In this document: positions 52,563-58,626 of the stretch, piece after piece
Layout of the letters: each line of letters opens with the position of its first letter
Numbering within the stretch: the first letter of the stretch is position 1
NCBI GenBank assembly: GCA_024399965.1
Contig: JAKSNJ010000006.1
Location: 1-64,000 of the forward strand
Length of the DNA stretch: 64,000 bases
Direction: 5' to 3'
From: Paludibacteraceae bacterium
GTDB taxonomy: Bacteria > Bacteroidota > Bacteroidia > Bacteroidales > Paludibacteraceae
Program-made: the position numbers and the translations under genes
The notes under the pieces: model-generated
Told to the model about the DNA's origin: nothing
What the model saw: only the letters and a program-made list of their open reading frames with translations
The model's database searches: none

Positions 52563-52956
52563 AATTTCACGCTGGAGGGGATTATGTCTTTGTTCGGGGT
52601 GGGGTTCAGACATAAAAGCGTTTAGCTTTTTCACGGGGTCCCCGATGAACTCGTTCAGTGGGGGAAGCGGACGACTCCGAGCACTTTTAACGAACTGGTG
52701 GGTTCGTTCCGTGTGTGAGGAAGTTGGACGCGCAAAAGGCGTTTATTGACGCTTGTTTTGGACTTACGAAATCTACCAAACTTCAGCTAACCCAAAGCAA
52801 GATGGCATTAGATGTCCTATGGGTATATATTTTCGTTGTGTTCACGCAACGGCAACATATACCAGCGTGGGCATTATTGTTTATTCTTTGTTAGCAAGGT
52901 TTTGGTAGAACCACGTAAGTAATGAATGAGCGTAAAATAAGGTTCCACGCTTTTTT
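52563..52956 (+). ncRNA. probable structured RNA (non-coding or long leader)
   Basis: About 390 nt between a strong promoter and a GGTTCCACGC-T6 end, with no long ORF. Visible pairings: TATGTCT/AGACATA (near 52583-52615), AAAAGC/GCTTTT, the inverted hairpin repeat 52635-52664, a long stem GGTATAT...ATATACC (near 52830-52870) with an inner GTTGTG-TTCA-CGCAAC, and GCGTGG (near 52872) with CCACGC near 52945-52950. It is not tmRNA, SRP RNA or RNase P by their conserved motifs. It may be a free RNA or a leader of the CXXX gene cluster, whose first ATG follows 60 bp later. Confidence 0.5.
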
Positions 52957-53015
52957 GTATATTTATATTATTTGAATCAATTCGGAACCAATTGGGGTTA
53001 GTAAATGTGCATATT

Positions 53016-53759
53016 ATGCTTAACACACCACACAATGCTCAGTCTAACTATGCTTTCTCTGAGCTCCAAGACTACCAATTTTGGGATTTAACTGAGATAG
53101 TCCCAGATGATAGAATCTTTTTGCTTGTAAAATTTGAATCTGATCATCCCGATTGGCATATTGAGATAAAAAATGCAGACATCATAAGTAAACAAGATAT
53201 ATTTGACGCTTTCTTGCAAAATTTGTTGTCTCTATATGCGACTCAAGAAACTAAATATTCTGTTTGTGTACAAGTTCCAAATTCGTCAAATAAATTAGGA
53301 ATAACAGAAATAGTGTCCCGTAGAGAGTTCTTTAGAAAAATAGCACAATCAACACTTCCAGTAATTGGCGCAATTTTGGTATCAAATCTACCCATGACTA
53401 TTAAGGCAATGGAGTCGCATGAGGCATCTTCTTATCAAGTTTGCCTCAATAATTGTCTTGATAGTTGCATTGGAGATTGTTCGGGTCGTTGTAAAACAAC
53501 ATGTTCTGGATATTGTAGCAGGGAATGTGCAGATTTTTGTATTTCTTCTTGTAGTGGAGGGTGTCGGACATCATGTAGTGGCTGTGGAGATCAATGCTCA
53601 AGTTCTTGTCAATTCACATGTAAAAACTCTTGCGTTGGGTGTTCTGGATCTTGCCAAAATACATGTGGCGGTCGTTGTTCTTACTCTTGTGAAGGGGCAT
53701 GTGTTTCTTTATGTAGTGGTTCTTGTGTTTCCAGTTGTAGTCACCAAAATAGTTGGTAA
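53016..53759 (+). CDS. CXXX-repeat ribosomal peptide precursor with twin-arginine motif
   Basis: From ATG 53016 the product is 247 residues in three parts. Residues 1-100 form a folded-looking leader (FWDLTEIVPDDRIFLLVKFE ... YSVCVQVPNSS). Residues 101-130 are SRREFFRKIAQSTLPVIGA and a hydrophobic run, matching the Tat consensus S-R-R-x-F-x-K. Residues 133-240 hold 26 Cys, nearly all spaced CXXX (C-LNN-C-LDS-C), rich in Gly and Ser; two steps are CXX. A TTG at 52992 would add eight residues, and a GTG at 53313 would start the protein exactly at the Tat motif. Such Cys-rich peptides are targets of radical SAM maturases; the adjacent genes encode the matching set. The fate of the product is inferred to be export. 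Confidence 0.85.
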   Translation: MLNTPHNAQSNYAFSELQDYQFWDLTEIVPDDRIFLLVKFESDHPDWHIEIKNADIISKQDIFDAFLQNLLSLYATQETKYSVCVQVPNSSNKLGITEIVSRREFFRKIAQSTLPVIGAILVSNLPMTIKAMESHEASSYQVCLNNCLDSCIGDCSGRCKTTCSGYCSRECADFCISSCSGGCRTSCSGCGDQCSSSCQFTCKNSCVGCSGSCQNTCGGRCSYSCEGACVSLCSGSCVSSCSHQNSW

Positions 53760-53761
53760 AA

Positions 53762-54991
53762 ATGGAAAAGATTTACAAGACCCAAGAGGAGTCATGGAAA
53801 TGTGGAATTGCAAAAAGCATCACATTTATTGTTACAAAAGATTGCCAGCTTGCCTGTAAATATTGTTATTTAGTGGGCAAAAACTTGAATGAGCGTATGT
53901 CATGGGAAGTCGCAAAACAAGCGATTGATTATATATTGGCTCATGAACAAAATTTTAAAGAAGAATCTGTGATTTGGGACTTTATTGGTGGAGAACCATT
54001 TCTTGAAATTGACTTGATAGACCAAATTTGCGACTATATTAAGTCCGAACTATTCCGCCGTAATCACCATTGGTTCAATAGCTATCGTTTCAATTTTTCT
54101 ACCAATGGTATCAATTATGATAGTGAAAAAGTACAACGATTTATAGAGAAGAACAAATCACATCTCAGTATCGGCATAACCATTGATGGAACTCGTCGCA
54201 AACATGACCTTAATCGTGTATATAAAGGCACAGAAAAGGGATCGTATGATGATGTGGTGCGTAATATACCATTGTGGCAAAGTCAGTTTCCTAGAGTGGC
54301 AACAAAAGTAACGATATCTTCTGCTGACCTTTCATATGTATGTGAATCTGTACAGCACCTATATTCCTTGGGTATTCATGAGGTAAATATCAATGTTGTA
54401 TTTGAAGATGTATGGAACGAAGGGGATGATTGCATCTTTGAAAAACAATTGCTACATTTGGCAGATTGGATTATAGATGGTGATTATTTTAAAGAATATG
54501 CATGTTCATTCTTCATGGAAAATATTGGCAAACCTTTAGATTCCAAATTAGAAAATAATAACTGGTGTGGGGCAGGCAAGATGCTCTCTATTGATGCAGC
54601 AGGTAATTTCTACCCTTGTACTCGTTTTGCACAATATTCCTTGCGTGATAAAGAGGCGTGGATAATTGGCAATATCCACGATGGTATAGATAACAATAAA
54701 CTGCGCCCATTCTTGACACTTGACCGTTGTACACAATCCAATCCTGAATGTTTTGATTGTGAAGTTGCTGAAGGTTGCGCTTGGTGCCAAGGAGAGAACT
54801 ATGACGCAGCCAAGACACATACCGTTTTTCAACGTGCTACTGCTATCTGCAAGATGCACAAAGCGCGTGTGCGTGCGAATAATTATTATTGGAATAAACT
54901 CTACCGCAAACTGGAAATGGAAGACAAACGTGAAGAGTTTGAACAAAGTCAAAAGCAAAAAGTCGAAAGTCAAAAGTCACAAATTTGTTAA
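53762..54991 (+). CDS. radical SAM/SPASM peptide maturase, CXXX-repeat target family
   Basis: A 409-residue protein, 2 bp after the precursor stop. The radical SAM cluster motif is CQLACKYC (Cys28, 32, 35), then IWDFIGGEPFLEIDLI (GGEP), FNFSTNGINYD, and GITIDGTRRKHDLNRV. The C-terminal SPASM cysteines are WCGAGKMLSIDAAGNFYPC and CTQSNPECFDCEVAEGCAWC. It matches the family named for CXXX-repeat targets and should modify the Cys-rich core (thioether or similar crosslinks; chemistry not known). Its last codons consist of five AGTCAAA-type heptamers (54947-54981). Confidence 0.87.
   Translation: MEKIYKTQEESWKCGIAKSITFIVTKDCQLACKYCYLVGKNLNERMSWEVAKQAIDYILAHEQNFKEESVIWDFIGGEPFLEIDLIDQICDYIKSELFRRNHHWFNSYRFNFSTNGINYDSEKVQRFIEKNKSHLSIGITIDGTRRKHDLNRVYKGTEKGSYDDVVRNIPLWQSQFPRVATKVTISSADLSYVCESVQHLYSLGIHEVNINVVFEDVWNEGDDCIFEKQLLHLADWIIDGDYFKEYACSFFMENIGKPLDSKLENNNWCGAGKMLSIDAAGNFYPCTRFAQYSLRDKEAWIIGNIHDGIDNNKLRPFLTLDRCTQSNPECFDCEVAEGCAWCQGENYDAAKTHTVFQRATAICKMHKARVRANNYYWNKLYRKLEMEDKREEFEQSQKQKVESQKSQIC
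54947..54981. repeat. five AGTCAAA-type heptamers at the end of the maturase gene
   Basis: Units AGTCAAA, AGCAAAA, AGTCGAA, AGTCAAA, AGTCACA encode QSQKQKVESQKSQ near the C-terminus. Length change would alter the tail beyond the SPASM domain and the distance to the next gene. Confidence 0.9.
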
Positions 54992-54994
54992 GCC

Positions 54995-55948
54995 ATGAAG
55001 CCGTATTTACAATACCTCGTCATCTTGTTAGATGACACCAGCGTGGCTTACTGCCATGCCAATAATCCTATTACGGAACGCAACCTTATGCCGATAGATA
55101 CGCTCAAAAAAGCCATTCTTTTCGGTATGAAGCAGAACCTCATGATTCAGTATGTCTATCCCGATTATGAACTACCTGCTGAGTATAACGAAGTGATAGA
55201 AAGTATCGACCATGTTAAAATAGGCAAAGATGTACAGGTGCTGAATGAAGTCCCTAAAGCCGTAACAACCGACAACCTTGTTTTGCGTCTAACTATTGCT
55301 GAATTTATCGCCCATCAATATGATATTGCTGCTTTGTTGCCACAAGTAAAACGCCTTAATATCTGCTTGACGGATATAGAATCGTTTGCAGATGCACAAC
55401 AAGAGGACTACAAAAAAGCCCTTGCTACGCTCAATGCCGTATTGGTTAATCTCTACAAATCACAACAGCAGCCACAAGTCAATATCCTGACCGACCGTTT
55501 GACACTAACCGAAATGCACAACTGCGAAGCAGGTATAGGCAATATCACGGTTGCTCCCAATGGTAAATTCTACTTGTGCCCTGCTTTCTATTATGATGAG
55601 AAAAGGGGCATTAGCAATCGCATGAACCACAAGACTAAAGATGCTTCGCGTTCTATTGGAGATTTAGATGGTGGCTTGGATATACCAAACAAGCAATTAC
55701 TCCAATTAGACCATGCCCCCTTGTGCCGTATTTGTGATGCTTACCATTGTAACCGTTGTATTTGGCTGAATGACCGCCTCACTTGGGATGCTAATACACC
55801 TTCACATCAGCAATGTGTGATTGCCCATTTAGAGCGCAATGCGGCCCGTGATTTGCAGCAACAACTGAAAGCAGCCAATTTGCAAGCAGGTAAAGAAATA
55901 AAAGAAATTAGTTATTTAGACCCCTTTGATGTAAAAGAAACTTGGTAA
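54995..55948 (+). CDS. CXXX repeat peptide maturase (second maturase)
   Basis: A 317-residue protein, 3 bp after the radical SAM gene. It lacks the CxxxCxxC start motif but ends like a SPASM/twitch domain: HNCEAGIGNITVAPNGKFYLC, PAFYYDEKRG, CRICDAYHCNRCIWLNDRLT (in parts), with several Cys able to bind Fe-S clusters. N-terminal YLQYLVILLDDTSVAYCH and VKIGKDVQVL are typical of the CXXX-maturase family. It probably works as a partner of the radical SAM enzyme. A function as a stand-alone enzyme is unlikely without the cluster motif. Confidence 0.78.
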   Translation: MKPYLQYLVILLDDTSVAYCHANNPITERNLMPIDTLKKAILFGMKQNLMIQYVYPDYELPAEYNEVIESIDHVKIGKDVQVLNEVPKAVTTDNLVLRLTIAEFIAHQYDIAALLPQVKRLNICLTDIESFADAQQEDYKKALATLNAVLVNLYKSQQQPQVNILTDRLTLTEMHNCEAGIGNITVAPNGKFYLCPAFYYDEKRGISNRMNHKTKDASRSIGDLDGGLDIPNKQLLQLDHAPLCRICDAYHCNRCIWLNDRLTWDANTPSHQQCVIAHLERNAARDLQQQLKAANLQAGKEIKEISYLDPFDVKETW

Positions 55949-55949
55949 T

Positions 55950-56240
55950 ATGAAAAAAATTGTAGGTCAGGTAACCCCTGAAGAAAAAAATCAGATTCAA
56001 ACGCTGTTTGAGCGTCGTAACGGACTGAACGAGTTGGCAAAGATATTAACTGCCGACAATGCCGAATTGTATGAAAAACTTGTCAAGGACATGGGCGAAA
56101 CCAACACTAAATTCCAAAATTGGTGGGACACAATGGCTAAAAAGTACAATTGGGAATCGTGTGAAAACGGCAACTGGGAAATTAACTTTGATACATGTGA
56201 AATCTATTTGGTAGATGGAACATGCAATTGTAAAAAATAA
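55950..56240 (+). CDS. CXXX repeat peptide modification system small protein
   Basis: A 96-residue protein, 1 bp after the previous stop. It is mostly helical (VTPEEKNQIQTLFERRNGLN, MGETNTKFQNWWDTMAKKY) with a C-terminal Cys-containing strand region (WESCENGNWEINFDTCEIYL, CNCKK). This is the third conserved component of CXXX-peptide loci. It may carry the precursor or help the maturase; no catalytic residues are evident. Confidence 0.72.
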   Translation: MKKIVGQVTPEEKNQIQTLFERRNGLNELAKILTADNAELYEKLVKDMGETNTKFQNWWDTMAKKYNWESCENGNWEINFDTCEIYLVDGTCNCKK

Positions 56241-56246
56241 ACGCTT

Positions 56247-56474
56247 ATGGTACTGCTTATGATTGGTGCACCGGAAATTATTTTCATTGCGGTCATCGTG
56301 TTACTGCTGTTTGGTGGCAAAAAAATTCCCGAATTGATGAAGGGTATAGGAAAGGGCGTCCGCTCTTTCAAAGAGGGGATGAACAATGTGGAAGAGGAAA
56401 TAAAAAAGCCCTTAGACGATCCACAACCAAATTCTCAAGAGCAAGCACCAACTGAAAATGAGCCAAAACAATGA
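56247..56474 (+). CDS. tatA: twin-arginine translocase subunit TatA
   Basis: A 75-residue protein. One N-terminal helix (APEIIFIAVIVLLLFGGKKI) is followed by the amphipathic PELMKGIGKGVRSFKEGMNN and an acidic polar tail, all typical of TatA/E. The FGGKKIPEL hinge is conserved. An ATG at 56259 is an alternative start. It lies 6 bp after the peptide-modification gene and overlaps tatC by 17 bp, so it is in the same operon as the CXXX genes. Confidence 0.93.
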   Translation: MVLLMIGAPEIIFIAVIVLLLFGGKKIPELMKGIGKGVRSFKEGMNNVEEEIKKPLDDPQPNSQEQAPTENEPKQ

Positions 56475-57276
56475 GGACAAAATGACCTTTTGGGAGCATG
56501 TAGATGTGTTCCGAAAAGGTTTTGTCAAGTGTTTGATTGTTTGGGCAGTTTGTTCCGTTGTGGCATTCTGCTTCAAGGATTTCTTGTTTTCCGTGCTATT
56601 CGCTCCGTCTCAATCGGATTTCATACTTTATCGAGGTATGTGCCGATTGGCGGAGTGGATAGGGGTTCGTTCGTTGTGCCCGGGCGATTTTGAAGTGCAG
56701 TTTATCAATATCGAATTGGCTTCGCAATTTATGATACACCTTGAAGTGGCTCTTATCGTCGGTGTGCTTATTGCCTTCCCGTATCTCATTATTCAACTAT
56801 ATGGCTTTGTCGCACCTGCATTATACGAACGAGAAAAAAAGTATTCCGTTTCATTGATTTTCTATGGGATACTCCTTTTTATGTTGGGTGTCTTGCTTAA
56901 TTATTTTGTCATTTTTCCCTTCGCTTTCCGTTTCTTATCCACCTATCAGGTACAAGAGGCGGTTATCAATCAAATAGCTCTTAAATCGTATATATCAACA
57001 TTGTTGGTATTGTCCCTATTGCTGGGCGTATTGTTTGAAATACCTATTGTGGCGTATTTTTTAGGCAAATTAGGTGTAATTACAGCAGACCAACTAAAGC
57101 AATATCGCAAACATGCTTTTGTTGTCTTATGTATATTGGCTGCCATTATTACGCCAACGGCAGATGTCTTTACGTTGTTGCTGGTAACACTTCCTCTTTA
57201 TTGCTTATATGAATTGAGTGTAGTGGTGGTGCGTCATCAACAAAAGGATAATACCCCCTTGGACAGTGTCGAATGA
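56458..57276 (+). CDS. tatC: twin-arginine translocase subunit TatC
   Basis: A 272-residue protein with six membrane helices and the TatC motifs MTFWEHVDVFRKGFVKCLIV (H-x-x-E/V-L/F-R), LASQFMIHLEVALIVG, FGFVAPALYEREKKY-like GFVAPALYEREKKY, LLGVLFEIPIVAYFLGKLG, and ITPTADVFTLLLVTLPLY. It is the signal-peptide receptor of the Tat system. No tatB gene is present; TatAC minimal systems are common. Co-transcription with a Cys-rich precursor that has an RR motif is the notable point. The tail TPLDSVE is from an 11-bp repeat. Confidence 0.94.
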   Translation: MSQNNEDKMTFWEHVDVFRKGFVKCLIVWAVCSVVAFCFKDFLFSVLFAPSQSDFILYRGMCRLAEWIGVRSLCPGDFEVQFINIELASQFMIHLEVALIVGVLIAFPYLIIQLYGFVAPALYEREKKYSVSLIFYGILLFMLGVLLNYFVIFPFAFRFLSTYQVQEAVINQIALKSYISTLLVLSLLLGVLFEIPIVAYFLGKLGVITADQLKQYRKHAFVVLCILAAIITPTADVFTLLLVTLPLYCLYELSVVVVRHQQKDNTPLDSVE

Positions 57277-57294
57277 CCGTCGAATGACCCTCGG
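57265..57294. repeat. 11-bp repeat of the GTCGAATGA type at the end of tatC
   Basis: Units AGTGTCGAATG, ACCGTCGAATG, ACCCTCGGCTA, related to the three GAGTGTCGAAT units at 14908-14940. The remaining 57295-57518 holds no gene; it has degenerate CGT-rich repeats and CTCAATT-type heptamers from 57482. Confidence 0.8.
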
Positions 57295-57518
57295 CTAAAA
57301 AAGACGAGTAAAGCGCTGGTGTATTTCGTGACCACTCAATCACTGCCAAAACTAAAGTTTTTGCACACCCAAATTGCAGCCCCAAAATACCCAAAATTCA
57401 TCCACCGTGTATCGTTCGCTCACCGTTCGTATATCGTCCGTGTCGAGATAGACGAAGGATGAGGGGCACATCATTTTATCATTCTCAATTCTCATTTTTC
57501 AATTTTCCATTTAAAAAG

Positions 57519-57550
57519 TTTGCATATTCCAAAAAAAAATAGTATCTTTG
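57519..57550 (+). promoter_or_regulatory. promoter of the FecCD permease gene
   Basis: TTTG at 57519-57522 in TTTGCATATTCCAAAAA, TATCTTTG at 57543-57550. The ATG is at 57560, so transcripts would begin only a few bases before it or be almost leaderless. Confidence 0.8.
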
Positions 57551-57559
57551 TGCGCTAAA

Positions 57560-58534
57560 ATGGGTAAAAGGGCTTTAATATGGTTGGGGCTGTGTGTCGG
57601 CTTGCTGCTACTGGCGGAATTGGACGTGTGTAGCGGTTCTATCTGGCTGATGCCTTTCGGCAAGTGGTCCCCCATCGAGGAGCAAATAGTGTGGCAACTG
57701 CGGCTACCTAAGCTGTTAACTGCCATTTTGGCAGGAGCAGCACTCTCCGTCAGCGGAATGCTGATGCAAACACTCTTCCGCAACCCGTTGGCTGGACCGT
57801 ATATATTGGGTGTGAGTTCGGGCGCAAGTTTGGGCGTGGCGGTTATCACTTTGTTAGGTGTACAATGGCGGTTGACGGTTGACAATGCACAATGCACGAT
57901 AGCAGGGGCGGCGATAATAGGCAGTTTGGCAGTGCTGTTGCTGATGTTGGGTGTGGCGCGCAAGGTGCGAGACAATGTGAGTTTGCTCATCGTCGGTATG
58001 ATGTTCGGAGCCATTGCAGGGGCACTGGTTAATGTGTTGCAAAACATGGCTAACCCCGACTCGCTGAAGCTATTTATTGTGTGGACTTTAGGCAGTTTGA
58101 GCAACGTGGGGTGGAGCCAGTTGGCAGTGTTGTCTGCCATAGTCGTATTTGGCATGATTATTGCCCTGCTGCTGATGAAACCGCTGAACGGTCTCCTATT
58201 GGGTGAGAACTACGCACAGGGAATAGGTGTTCCCGTACAGCGCACACGAATAGCCATTGTGGTGGCAACAGGACTATTAGCCGGCGGAGTAACCGCCTTC
58301 TGCGGACCGATTGCCTTCGTGGGAGTGGCTGTGCCGCATATCGCACGCGGACTGATGCACACCGGCAACCATCGCGAGATACTGCCTTGCTCCGCACTCG
58401 TAGGGGCTAACCTGCTGCTATTGTGCGACATACTATGTAGCGTCAGCACCTATCCGCTGCCTATCAGCACGATGTCCGCCCTGTTCGGTGCGCCGATAAT
58501 TATTAGGTTGATAGTGGGGAATAAGGACCGCTGA
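57560..58534 (+). CDS. FecCD-family ABC transporter permease
   Basis: A 324-residue protein with about nine membrane helices and the family motifs LRLPKLLTAILAGAALSVSG, MLMQTLFRNPLAGPYILGVS, SGASLGVA and GPIAFVGVAVPHIAR, then STYPLPISTMSALFGAPI. It imports iron-siderophore, haem or cobalamin with an ATPase and binding protein not seen here. Between the second and third helix there is an insert, LTVDNAQCT, coded by ATGCACA-type heptamers (about 57884-57899). Confidence 0.9.
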   Translation: MGKRALIWLGLCVGLLLLAELDVCSGSIWLMPFGKWSPIEEQIVWQLRLPKLLTAILAGAALSVSGMLMQTLFRNPLAGPYILGVSSGASLGVAVITLLGVQWRLTVDNAQCTIAGAAIIGSLAVLLLMLGVARKVRDNVSLLIVGMMFGAIAGALVNVLQNMANPDSLKLFIVWTLGSLSNVGWSQLAVLSAIVVFGMIIALLLMKPLNGLLLGENYAQGIGVPVQRTRIAIVVATGLLAGGVTAFCGPIAFVGVAVPHIARGLMHTGNHREILPCSALVGANLLLLCDILCSVSTYPLPISTMSALFGAPIIIRLIVGNKDR

Positions 58535-58626
58535 CGCTGATGGAATAAAGACAATCCAAACTCCAACAGTGAGCGCAGCGAACGGTCCATATCCTAAAAC
58601 AAGAAATAACGCAAAGCAATATAAAT

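Noticed and set aside
52546..52749. 67-codon open frame in the putative RNA region
   Set aside because: It runs through the promoter and several hairpins, and its sequence looks unlike a protein. A structured RNA explains the region better.
52563..52956. tmRNA, RNase P RNA or SRP RNA
   Set aside because: None of the conserved motifs (tmRNA acceptor halves, RNase P CR-I/CR-V, SRP apical loop) is found.
54995..55948. A second radical SAM enzyme in the peptide locus
   Set aside because: The CxxxCxxC motif is missing; only SPASM-like cysteines remain, so it is described as a partner maturase.
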